A DNA stretch of 30,917 nucleotides from positions 1 to 30,917 of the forward strand of contig URUL01000012.1 of the NCBI GenBank assembly GCA_900551005.1, read 5' to 3'. The translations under genes and the position numbers were made by a program. Shown here in pieces: positions 15,163 through 23,305 of the stretch. Source of the DNA: an uncultured Ruminococcus sp. (GTDB taxonomy: Bacteria; Bacillota; Clostridia; Oscillospirales; CAG-272). Every line of letters starts with the position of its first letter. Positions within the stretch are counted from its first letter, which is position 1. The notes beneath the pieces were generated by a model, which saw only the letters and a program-made list of their open reading frames with translations, did not search any database and was not told the origin of the DNA.

Positions 15163-15981
15163 TCAGCGTGGCACAGAAATGGCAAGAAAAACGTCGGCTT
15201 GCCGCTCCGTGCGCTCATAGCGTACCTCTACGCCCGCCTTGCGCATCGTCGATACCGCCTTTTCGATGGTATTGAAAAACGGCAACGTGTCATGCAGGGC
15301 AAACTTGCGGTTTTTGCTTGTCTCGGTGCAATAGCTCTCGACGATCGCCTGCGCGCGCTCGCCGCGTGCCTTTTCGGTCTGCAGCTCTGTCATGATCTTA
15401 TTCTGTGTCTCCTGACTTTGTTTTGAAAAAAGAATACAATGGCGAGGAGAGATCTCTGCTGCGAGCAGAAGTTGCCGTTGCTCCGCAGCAACTTTGCAAA
15501 GGCAGAGCTTATTTTCGAGCGCCGCCACGCTTATGCCGAGCTTTGCCGCAAGCTCCGACTTCGTATAGCGCTTTTTTTGCAGAATGTCGGACAGCACGTC
15601 CGCCTCTTCAAAGCAGTCGCGCGGCAGGGGGATGTCGCATGCGCTTATATCGGCGGGTGCATTTCTCTCTATGACGGCACAAGGGACATATAGCATATCT
15701 GCCATCAGCGCGGCACGGAATCGCTTTTCGCCGCATATAAGCTGATAGAGAGGAGAGGCTGACGTTCCCACATTCTGTATGAGAAGCGGACTGCTCATAC
15801 CTTTTTGCTGAAGCTCTGCGGCGAGAGCGCGCACCTCGGCAGGCGAGAACTTCCTCGGCGACTCATACGGATTTGGGCAGATCGCCGCCGTCTCTATCAA
15901 TTTTACCTCGGTAAGATGCATGCCATCGCTCAGAGCCGCTATTCTGTCCGTAAGCTCCGTTGTCAGCTTCGCTTTTTCCAA
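15163..15981 (-). CDS. Diverged ParB-family protein in the Noc position
   Basis: A second ParB homologue, 272 residues from the chosen start. Residues 35-70 follow the ParB N-terminal pattern (CPNPYESPRKFSPAEVRALAAELQQKGMSSPLLI), GEKRFRA at 84-90 replaces the usual GERRWRA CTP-binding box, and a helix-turn-helix lies at about 138-158. The ENIQR motif of true ParB and Noc is not recognisable; the segment reads ACDIPLPRDCFEEADVL. In Bacillus, noc sits between rsmG and parA just as here, so position suggests a Noc-like role, but no N-terminal membrane-targeting helix is obvious. I prefer the TTG at 15981, which has GAGGTGG 5 nt upstream; ATG codons at 16011 and 16008 lack a site. Confidence 0.75.
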   Translation of the reverse strand: MEKAKLTTELTDRIAALSDGMHLTEVKLIETAAICPNPYESPRKFSPAEVRALAAELQQKGMSSPLLIQNVGTSASPLYQLICGEKRFRAALMADMLYVPCAVIERNAPADISACDIPLPRDCFEEADVLSDILQKKRYTKSELAAKLGISVAALENKLCLCKVAAEQRQLLLAAEISPRHCILFSKQSQETQNKIMTELQTEKARGERAQAIVESYCTETSKNRKFALHDTLPFFNTIEKAVSTMRKAGVEVRYERTERQADVFLAISVPR

Positions 15982-16083
15982 AATAACCACCTCGGCTATA
16001 TGATACATCATCCGGTTTGCAAATACGCGCGCAATCTGTAGGTCGAAAAGGATTTTTTTCTCTCATATATATAATAAATAGGA

Positions 16084-16119
16084 AGAAAAAAGAAAAAGCC
16101 GCGGATTTTCTCGCGACTT
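16084..16119 (-). terminator. Terminator after rsmG
   Basis: On the minus strand AAGTCGCG pairs with CGCGGCTT (one G-U) around an 8-nt loop and is followed by a T-rich tract. It divides the gyrase-to-rsmG series from the ParB-like gene. Confidence 0.75.
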
Positions 16120-16148
16120 TTGCGATATTTTTATCTGCAAAATAACTT

Positions 16149-16880
16149 TTAAAGAGGTTTTTTCTTTATCTGTGCGTTGGAGCGCGGATAGAGCGGTGCC
16201 GTCTTTTCATTCTTTATGAAAATTAAATTCTCACGCGATGAGATTTCCTTTTCCTCGCGCAGGACGACACTTTTTCTCTCAGCAAGAGAAACTCCGAGCT
16301 TTTCTACAGCGTTTTGTGCATTTACCAGTTCTTCTTCGGCGTTTTTCCCTTTCATCGCGATGAAAAGTCCGCCCCTCCGAACGAACGGAATACACCATTC
16401 GAGCAGAATATTGAGCTGTGCAACGGCTCTGGCACATACAACATCATATTTCTCACGGTATGCACCGTCTCTGCCCAGCTCCTCTGCGCGGCCGCACAGG
16501 ATCTTAACATTGGCAAGCCCGAGCGCTTTCGCCGTATCGGCAATATACGCCGTTTTCTTCGCCGTGGCATCCAATGCGGTAACGGTGATATCCGGGCGGA
16601 CGATCGCGAAGGGAAGTGTCGGCATACCGCCGCCGCTCCCCACATCGAGAACATTTGCGCCGTCGGGCAGAAAGTCCGCCGCAAAAAGGCAGTCGATATA
16701 GTGACGTGCTATTATTTCTTGCTCGCCGGTTATCGCGGTTATATTCATTTTTTCGTTTGTTTCGCGCATGATCCCGGTCAGAGAAAAGAAGCGCTCCATC
16801 GTCTCTCTGCCCGTATATTTCCGCAAGCCGTTCTCTGCGAACATTTGTTCACAAATGCTGAAAAATTCACTCTTTTCCAT
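16149..16880 (-). CDS. rsmG: 16S rRNA (guanine527-N7)-methyltransferase
   Basis: It methylates G527 in the 530 loop of 16S rRNA using S-adenosylmethionine; loss of it gives low-level streptomycin resistance in several bacteria. The 243 residues show the family marks: NITAITGEQEIIARHYIDCL, the SAM-binding VLDVGSGGGMPTLPFAI, CARAVAQLNILLEWC and GGLFIAMKG. I chose the ATG at 16880 with GGAGG 6 nt upstream, so it overlaps the mnmG end by 14 nt; a longer frame starting at 16913 has no good site. The basic C-terminal tail is normal. Confidence 0.95.
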   Translation of the reverse strand: MEKSEFFSICEQMFAENGLRKYTGRETMERFFSLTGIMRETNEKMNITAITGEQEIIARHYIDCLFAADFLPDGANVLDVGSGGGMPTLPFAIVRPDITVTALDATAKKTAYIADTAKALGLANVKILCGRAEELGRDGAYREKYDVVCARAVAQLNILLEWCIPFVRRGGLFIAMKGKNAEEELVNAQNAVEKLGVSLAERKSVVLREEKEISSRENLIFIKNEKTAPLYPRSNAQIKKKPL

Positions 16881-18798
16881 CGTCTGCCTCCGATGCGGGT
16901 CTGTCTTTTCCACGATTTACAATATCGAGATATATCAGGAGAACAGAGATGTCCGCGGGAGAGATCCCGCTTATTCTGCTCGCCGCGCCGATGCTGTGCG
17001 GACGGAATTTTTCCAGCTTCTGTGCCGCCTCGAGCGATATTCCTCGTATGGACGAATAGTCGATTTCTTCCGGCAGGAGACGCTTTTCCAGCTTTTCGAA
17101 GCGCGCCGCCTCCGCGAGCTGCTTCTTGATATAGCCCTCGTATTTTATATCTGTTTCCAGCGTGAGCATCTCTGCGCGGGAGAGGTGAGGATCGTCTGCC
17201 TCATTCATGAGAGAGAGCACCGTCGCATATGTCACGCACGGTCTGCGGAGCAGCTCGTCTGCGCGAACGCCTGTTTCTATCGGCGGTTCTCCAAGCGATT
17301 CGAGGAGGGAATTTACCCTTTCATTCGGTGGGAAAACGGTACTGTGCAGGCGTGCCTTTTCTGCGGAGATGTGCTCCTGCTTTCTGAGAAAACGTGCGTA
17401 CCGTTCCTCCCTGATAAGTCCTGCCTCGTGTCCTGTTTCCGTCAGGCGCGCATCGGCGTTATCCTGCCGCAAGAGCAATCTGTACTCGGAACGCGAAGTC
17501 ATCATTCTGTAAGGTTCGTTCGTGCCTTTTGTAACCAGATCATCGATAAGTGTACCGATATAAGAGCTGTTCCGCGTCAAAATGAGCTGTTTTTTGCCCT
17601 GCAATTTCAGCGCGGCATTCATTCCGGCGATAAGGCCCTGTGCCGCCGCTTCCTCATAGCCCGAGGTTCCGTTGAACTGTCCCGCGCCGTAGAGATTCGG
17701 AATATCCTTAAACTCAAGGGCGGCGGAAAGCTGCGTGGGATCGGAGCAATCGTATTCTATGGCATAAGCCGTGCGCATAGTCACGGCATGCTCAAAACCG
17801 ACCATACTGCGGAGCATTTCGAGCTGGACATCTGCCGGCATGGAGGAAGAAAAGCCCTGCAGATACAGCTCGTTCGTCCCGTAGCCCGTAGGCTCGAGAA
17901 AGAGCTGATGCCTGATCTTGTCGGGGAAGCGAACCACCTTATCCTCTATGCTCGGGCAGTATCGCGGCCCGATACCCTTTATTTCGCCGGAATAAAGCGG
18001 CGAGCGGTGAATATTTCTCCTGATTATCTCATGCGTTTTTTCGTTTGTGTACGCGATATAGCAGGGAAGCTTGGGACGCGCATATAGCGCCGATATATCG
18101 GTATCCGCGCTGTACGGCGTGGGAAATGCTTCCCCCTCCTGCCTCTCCAGCTTTGAGAGATCGACGGATCGCGCATCGATTCTCGGCGGAGTGCCGGTTT
18201 TGAAGCGCATGATGCGGATACCGAGTGCGCGCAGGCTTTCCGTCAGCCCGACCGCCGCGTGCATGCCGTCGGGACCGGAGCTTTTTCGAAAATCGCCGAT
18301 TATCACGCGCGAATCGAGATAAGTGCCCGAGCAGATGATCGCCGCACGGACAATATATATCGCACCGAGCGCCGTTACCAGGGCAAAGCCGCCGTTTTCA
18401 CGCCTGATTTCACATATCTCCGCCTGAATGAGACGGAGATTTTCGGTATGCTCTATCGTTTTTTTCATGATATCCTGGTAGAGCCGCCTGTCCGCCTGAA
18501 TACGTTTGGATTGAACGGCGGCACCCTTGCTGGAATTGAGAATACGGTCCTGCAGCATGACCTTGTCCGCTGCTCTACCCATCTCCCCGCCGAGCGCATC
18601 TATTTCAAAAACAAGCTGACCTTTTCCCGTGCCGCCTATGGAAGGATTACAGGGCATATTGCCCACCGCGTCGAGCGAAATGGTAAAAAGGAGCGTGCGG
18701 CAGCCGAGTCTCGCGGAGGCAAGGGCGGCTTCTATGCCGGCATGTCCCGCGCCGATAACGGCTACATCAGCATCTGAAACAAAAAACTCCTGTATCAT
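16867..18798 (-). CDS. mnmG: tRNA uridine-34 carboxymethylaminomethyl modification enzyme MnmG (GidA)
   Basis: It is the FAD-dependent partner of the GTPase MnmE in making cmnm5U or cmo-related wobble modification in tRNAs, including Lys(UUU). The 643 residues match the family: FAD-binding VIGAGHAGIEAALASARLG near 16-34, CNPSIGGTGKGQLVFEIDALGG, FKTGTPPRID, MRTAYAIEYDC, AAAQGLIAGMNAAL, SRSEYRLLLRQDNADARLT and a helical C-terminus. The ATG at 18798 has AAGGA upstream; the open frame 84 codons longer is non-coding. mnmE, which usually precedes it, is not in the window; instead recX does. Confidence 0.96.
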   Translation of the reverse strand: MIQEFFVSDADVAVIGAGHAGIEAALASARLGCRTLLFTISLDAVGNMPCNPSIGGTGKGQLVFEIDALGGEMGRAADKVMLQDRILNSSKGAAVQSKRIQADRRLYQDIMKKTIEHTENLRLIQAEICEIRRENGGFALVTALGAIYIVRAAIICSGTYLDSRVIIGDFRKSSGPDGMHAAVGLTESLRALGIRIMRFKTGTPPRIDARSVDLSKLERQEGEAFPTPYSADTDISALYARPKLPCYIAYTNEKTHEIIRRNIHRSPLYSGEIKGIGPRYCPSIEDKVVRFPDKIRHQLFLEPTGYGTNELYLQGFSSSMPADVQLEMLRSMVGFEHAVTMRTAYAIEYDCSDPTQLSAALEFKDIPNLYGAGQFNGTSGYEEAAAQGLIAGMNAALKLQGKKQLILTRNSSYIGTLIDDLVTKGTNEPYRMMTSRSEYRLLLRQDNADARLTETGHEAGLIREERYARFLRKQEHISAEKARLHSTVFPPNERVNSLLESLGEPPIETGVRADELLRRPCVTYATVLSLMNEADDPHLSRAEMLTLETDIKYEGYIKKQLAEAARFEKLEKRLLPEEIDYSSIRGISLEAAQKLEKFRPHSIGAASRISGISPADISVLLIYLDIVNRGKDRPASEADDGKE

Positions 18799-18845
18799 TT
18801 TTGCGTCCTTTTGAATTTGAATTGTAAAAGATATTTCTAAAAAGC

Positions 18846-18873
18846 AAAAAAGCAAGCGCCGACAAGCTTTTTT
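18846..18873 (-). terminator. Weak terminator-like hairpin between recX and mnmG
   Basis: AAAAAAGC pairs with GCTTTTTT around a 12-nt loop and is followed by T-rich sequence; a second small hairpin (AAAAGC/GCTTTT) lies just upstream. The low-GC stem suggests at most partial termination in this 104-bp gap. Confidence 0.35.
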
Positions 18874-18902
18874 CGCAAAAGCGCGAGCTTTTTCATACTT
18901 CT

Positions 18903-19559
18903 TTAAAAAATAAGCTGTATTTTTCTCAATGCCTCGCGGATATCGTCGTAGCTGTAGCCATAGCGAAGCAGGGCGGAGATCGCCTTCTGCTTCTGCCTCG
19001 GCTCGGCGAAAATTTCTTTTCCACCCATCATTGATATGCGCTCGGTGCACGCCTGCACGAAATCCGCTTCGGTATTTTCCAGAGCCTCGCGGATGACGTC
19101 GGACATAAAGCCCTTCCGGAAAAGCTCTGTTTTTATGCGGTTTTTGCCGTATTTTTTCTTTTCGGCAAGCTCCGAAACGAGCATTTCTGCCTGTCCCGCC
19201 TCGTCTATATAGCCATTTTCCGCGAAAAAGGCAACGGCTTCCTCGGCTGTTTCGGCGGGAAAGCCGCGGGAAATGAGCTTGCTTTTCAGATTTTTCTTCG
19301 TATGGAAGGAAAATTCCAGCAGGCGCAGACCCGCGCGGATGGCTTCCGTGCGCAGGGAGAGATAGCGGATGAGCGCAAGCAGTTCTTTGTCTGCCGCAAG
19401 CCTTTCCTTGGAAAAAGAGGGAAGTGCCGTTTCACCGAAATACTGCGCCGCTATCCGGTAATTTTCGCGGCGCAGTCCGTTTTCATCGGTTATCTCAAGA
19501 GAAAGCGCAACTTCTTCTCCCCCGTTTGCGGGAGAGATTTTCGTTATGACCGCTTCCAT
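18903..19559 (-). CDS. recX: Regulatory protein RecX
   Basis: RecX binds in the RecA filament groove and limits or adjusts RecA activity. The 218 residues are all-helical and follow the RecX tandem three-helix pattern: FSFHTKKNLKSKLISRGF, then AVAFFAENGYIDEAGQAEML, KYGKNRIKTELFRKGFMSDVIREAL and a last repeat ending LLRYGYSYDDIREAL. The roughly 65-residue N-terminal part is diverged. It starts on the ATG whose A is the last base of the recA stop codon (a TAATG junction), so RecX synthesis is probably coupled to RecA, as the pair is in many bacteria. Confidence 0.92.
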   Translation of the reverse strand: MEAVITKISPANGGEEVALSLEITDENGLRRENYRIAAQYFGETALPSFSKERLAADKELLALIRYLSLRTEAIRAGLRLLEFSFHTKKNLKSKLISRGFPAETAEEAVAFFAENGYIDEAGQAEMLVSELAEKKKYGKNRIKTELFRKGFMSDVIREALENTEADFVQACTERISMMGGKEIFAEPRQKQKAISALLRYGYSYDDIREALRKIQLIF

Positions 19560-20683
19560 TATTCGTCAACGCTGACGTCGAGCAGCTTGATGTCGAAATT
19601 ATCGCCTTCCTCTTCGCCATCCTCATCGAGGGAATATGCTTCTTCGGCTATTTCTATCTGATCGCTCTGTGCTTTGATCTTCTTTTCTATTTCTTCCATG
19701 AGCGCGCGGTTCTCTTCTATGGTCTTGCGCGCATTTTCCTTGCCCTGACCGATCCTTTCGCCGTTATAGCTGAACCATGAGCCGCTCTTTGCGATGATCC
19801 CCAGCTCTGTGCCGATATCGAGTATCTCGCTCGATTTCGAGATTCCCTTGCCGTAGAGAATATCAAATTCCGCTATCTTGAAGGGAGGCGCGACCTTGTT
19901 TTTGACGACCTTGCATTTGACTCTGCTGCCGTAAACCTCGCTGCCCTGCTTGAGATTTTCCGTTTTGCGGACATCTATGCGCACGGAGGCATAGAACTTG
20001 AGCGCTCTGCCGCCCGTCGTCGTTTCGGGATTACCGTACATCACGTTGACCTTTTCGCGGAGCTGATTGATAAAGATAACCGCACAGCCTGTCTTGGCGA
20101 TCGCTCCCGAGAGCTTGCGCAGTGCCTGCGACATGAGACGCGCCTGGAGTCCCACATGGGAAGCGCCCATCACGCCGTCTATCTCCTGCTGAGGAACGAG
20201 CGCGGCGACGCTGTCCACTACGATAACATCGATGGCACCCGAGCGCACAAGCGCTTCCGTTATTTCGAGTGCCTGCTCGCCGCTGTCCGGCTGGGAAACG
20301 AGAAGACTGTCTATATCCACGCCGAGCGCCTTGGCATACACGGGGTCGAGCGCATGCTCCGCATCGATAAATGCCGCCTCGCCGCCCATTCTCTGCACCT
20401 CGGCTACCACATGGAGGGCAACCGTCGTTTTGCCGGAGGATTCGGGCCCGAATATTTCTATGATTCTGCCGCGCGGAACGCCCCCTATGCCGAGAGCAAG
20501 ATCGAGCGTGAGCGAGCCTGTGGGAATGGAATCCACCTGCATATGCGTATTTTCGCCGAGCTTCATGATCGTGCCTTTGCCAAAATCCTTTTCTATCTGG
20601 GCAAGCGCTGTCTCAAGCGCCTTTTTCTTATCGGCATCGGCAACAGGTCTTGCCGCCGCTGTTTTCTTCTTTGCTACTGCCAT
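19559..20683 (-). CDS. recA: Recombinase RecA
   Basis: It forms the ATP-dependent strand-exchange filament and triggers the SOS response. The Walker A motif GPESSGKT is at 79-86, followed by AFIDAEHALDPVYA, VIVVDSVAALVPQ, the DNA-binding loop stretch MSQALRKLSG and FINQLREKVNVMYGNPETTTGGRALKFY. It is 374 residues long, with about 18 extra alanine/lysine-rich residues at the start and an acidic tail, both common. The ATG at 20683 is 10 nt from GGAG; a GTG two codons earlier is only 4 nt away and is the alternative. It lies 24 bp after gyrA with no room for a LexA-box promoter, so it is probably co-transcribed with gyrA. Confidence 0.98.
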   Translation of the reverse strand: MAVAKKKTAAARPVADADKKKALETALAQIEKDFGKGTIMKLGENTHMQVDSIPTGSLTLDLALGIGGVPRGRIIEIFGPESSGKTTVALHVVAEVQRMGGEAAFIDAEHALDPVYAKALGVDIDSLLVSQPDSGEQALEITEALVRSGAIDVIVVDSVAALVPQQEIDGVMGASHVGLQARLMSQALRKLSGAIAKTGCAVIFINQLREKVNVMYGNPETTTGGRALKFYASVRIDVRKTENLKQGSEVYGSRVKCKVVKNKVAPPFKIAEFDILYGKGISKSSEILDIGTELGIIAKSGSWFSYNGERIGQGKENARKTIEENRALMEEIEKKIKAQSDQIEIAEEAYSLDEDGEEEGDNFDIKLLDVSVDE

Positions 20684-20707
20684 TTTCACTCTTCTCCTTT
20701 ACAAAAA

Positions 20708-23287
20708 TCAAATATCGTCCGCATCGGAATCGGCATTTTCGGCTTCTTCGCCCGTGCTTTCCCCGTCAGAATCGTCATCGGAGAAAAGCTGTGCTTCCAA
20801 AGCTTCGTTTTTTTCGTCTTCCTCGGCGGCTTCCTCTGCCTTTTTCTCCTCCTCGGCATGAACGCAGGTGAAGTTCACGACACTTGCGCCCTCGGATAGA
20901 CGCATGACGATAACGCCTGCGGTATTATTGCCGTAGGTCGGAATATCGGCGGCAGGCGTACGGATAATGACGCCCTCGTCGGTGATGATCATGATATCAT
21001 CTGTCTCGGAAACGGCGGCAATGCCTGCAAGCAAGCCTGTTTTTTCGGAGATCTTATGGCAGATAACACCCATCGTGCCTCTGCTGTGAGCCGTAAAGGA
21101 GGAAAAATCGGATTTCTTGCCGTAGCCCTTTTCGGTTATGGTGATGAGCTTCTTTTCCTCGTCTATGACCTCTGCGCCGACAACATAGTCCTCCCCGCGC
21201 AGACGTATACCGCGAACACCGCGTGCCGTTCTGCCCATGACGCGGGCTTCGTTTTCATTGAAGCGGACAGCCTTGCCCTCTCTTGTGGCGATGATGATAT
21301 CGCTCTCGCCTGCCGTCTTGCGGACATAGAGAAGCTCATCGCCCTCATCGAGATTCATGGCTATCTTGCCGCCACGGCGCATGTATTCGAAATCCATCAC
21401 GTTGGCACGCTTGATGACGCCGTGTTTCGTGACCATGACGAAATATTCATTTTCGCTGAAGCCCTCTATCGAGATGACAGAGGTCACCACCTCGCCCTCG
21501 GAAAGCTCCAGGAGATTGACGATATTCGTACCCTTTGCCGTTCTGCCTGCCTCGGGAATCATATATGCCTTCTTGGCAAAGACCTTTCCCTTGTTTGTAA
21601 ACATGAGTAAGAACGAATGGCTGTTTACGACCATAACGTCGACGACGTCGTCCTCTTCCTTCGTCTTCATGCCGATGATGCCCTTACCGCCGCGGCGCTG
21701 TGCCGTATATTCGCGGGCAGGCATGCGCTTAAAGTAACCGCCGCGTGTCGCCGTTATCACACAGCTGTGGCGCTCGATGAGATCCTCGAGAACGATCTCG
21801 TTTTCGGCTTCCTCGATCCTCGTGCGGCGTTCGTCGCCGAATTTCTCTTTTATTTCAAGCATTTCGCTCTTGATTATGCCGATCAGCTTGCTCTCGTCCG
21901 CAAGGATGGAGCGAAGTTCCTCTATCAGGGCGCAGAGTCTGTCCAGCTCATCCTCGATCTTTACTGTCTCGAGATTTGAGAGCTTTCCGAGCTGCATTTC
22001 CACGATAGCCTGTGTCTGCGCATCGTCAAGTCCGAAACGCAGTGTGAGCTGTTCCTTCGCATCGGGAATGGATTTCGAGCCGCGGATTATGGCGATAACC
22101 TCATCGATATTTTCTATCGCGATCTTGAGTCCCTCGAGGATATGAGCGCGCTTTGTCGCCTTTTCGAGCTCAAACTGCGTCCTGCGACGCACTACCTCCT
22201 CCTGATGCCTGATATAGACGGAGAGCAGCTCCTTCAGCCCGAGCACCTTCGGTTCCCCGTCAACGAGCGCCAGCATATTGACAGCACACGTATCCTGAAG
22301 CTGGGTGTATTTGTAGAGCTGATTGAGAATTACCTGCCCGTTTGCATCGCGGCGATATTCAATGACGATCTTCATGCCGTGTCTGCCCGATTCGTCGCGC
22401 AGTGCCGTTATTCCGTCCACGCGCTTTTCCTTGACAAGGTTGGCGATGCTCTCCACAAGCATGGATTTATTTACCTGATACGGTATCTCATATATTTCTA
22501 TTCTTCTCTTGTCCTCAAATACCTCGGCGCGTGCGCGTACGGTTATTTTTCCTTTGCCCGTAGCATACGCCTCATAGATGCCCGCCGTGCCGTGAATCGT
22601 GGCATAGGTAGGGAAGTCAGGCCCCTTTATGAAGGTCATCAGCTCACGGACATCCGCCTCCGGATGCTCCATGAGATAGATCGTACCGTCTATGACCTCC
22701 CCGAGATTATGCGGGGGAACATTTGTCGCCATGCCGACGGCAATGCCGACAGAGCCGTTCACGAGCAGATTCGGGAAGCGGGAGGGAAGCACCTCCGGCT
22801 CTTTTCTCGTATTATCAAAGTTGGGCGTGAAGTTTACGACATCCTTTTCGATATCGGCAAGCATGAGATTTGCCAGCTTTGCCATCCTCGCCTCGGTATA
22901 ACGGTAAGCGGCGGCGCCGTCGCCGTCGATATTGCCGAAGTTGCCGTGCCCCTCGATGAGGGGATAGCGCAGGGAAAAGGGCTGTGCCAGACGCACCATC
23001 GAATCGTAAACGGCCTTATCGCCGTGCGGATGATATCTGCCCAGCACATTGCCGACAGTCGTCGCCGATTTGCGGAAGGGGTTTTCATATGTCAGCTTGT
23101 CCTCGTACATCGCGTAAAGTATGCGGCGGTGTACGGGCTTGAGACCATCCCTCGCATCGGGGAGCGCACGGGATATGATGACCGACATCGCATATTCCAT
23201 GAAGGATTTTTTTACTTCCTTCTCCATTTTGATATCGACTATCTTCTGGTCCTTGAACTCTATATTGTTTTCTTGATGCTTATCCAC
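20708..23287 (-). CDS. gyrA: DNA gyrase subunit A
   Basis: The breakage-rejoining subunit of gyrase, which introduces negative supercoils. Domain order in 859 residues: winged-helix/tower region with GLKPVHRRILYAM and the catalytic pair R129-Y130 in YRYTEARM, coiled-coil around 360-490, then a C-terminal beta-pinwheel that begins with the gyrase-specific GyrA box QRRGGKG at 530-536, which distinguishes it from ParC. It ends in a very acidic tail of about 45 residues. The quinolone region reads HPHGDKAVYD: Lys91 stands where E. coli has Ser83, and Asp95 matches Asp87. It starts with GTG, 9 nt from AGGAG, and lies 18 bp after gyrB. Confidence 0.97.
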   Translation of the reverse strand: MDKHQENNIEFKDQKIVDIKMEKEVKKSFMEYAMSVIISRALPDARDGLKPVHRRILYAMYEDKLTYENPFRKSATTVGNVLGRYHPHGDKAVYDSMVRLAQPFSLRYPLIEGHGNFGNIDGDGAAAYRYTEARMAKLANLMLADIEKDVVNFTPNFDNTRKEPEVLPSRFPNLLVNGSVGIAVGMATNVPPHNLGEVIDGTIYLMEHPEADVRELMTFIKGPDFPTYATIHGTAGIYEAYATGKGKITVRARAEVFEDKRRIEIYEIPYQVNKSMLVESIANLVKEKRVDGITALRDESGRHGMKIVIEYRRDANGQVILNQLYKYTQLQDTCAVNMLALVDGEPKVLGLKELLSVYIRHQEEVVRRRTQFELEKATKRAHILEGLKIAIENIDEVIAIIRGSKSIPDAKEQLTLRFGLDDAQTQAIVEMQLGKLSNLETVKIEDELDRLCALIEELRSILADESKLIGIIKSEMLEIKEKFGDERRTRIEEAENEIVLEDLIERHSCVITATRGGYFKRMPAREYTAQRRGGKGIIGMKTKEEDDVVDVMVVNSHSFLLMFTNKGKVFAKKAYMIPEAGRTAKGTNIVNLLELSEGEVVTSVISIEGFSENEYFVMVTKHGVIKRANVMDFEYMRRGGKIAMNLDEGDELLYVRKTAGESDIIIATREGKAVRFNENEARVMGRTARGVRGIRLRGEDYVVGAEVIDEEKKLITITEKGYGKKSDFSSFTAHSRGTMGVICHKISEKTGLLAGIAAVSETDDIMIITDEGVIIRTPAADIPTYGNNTAGVIVMRLSEGASVVNFTCVHAEEEKKAEEAAEEDEKNEALEAQLFSDDDSDGESTGEEAENADSDADDI

Positions 23288-23305
23288 TTTTTCTGCTCCT
23301 CTCGC

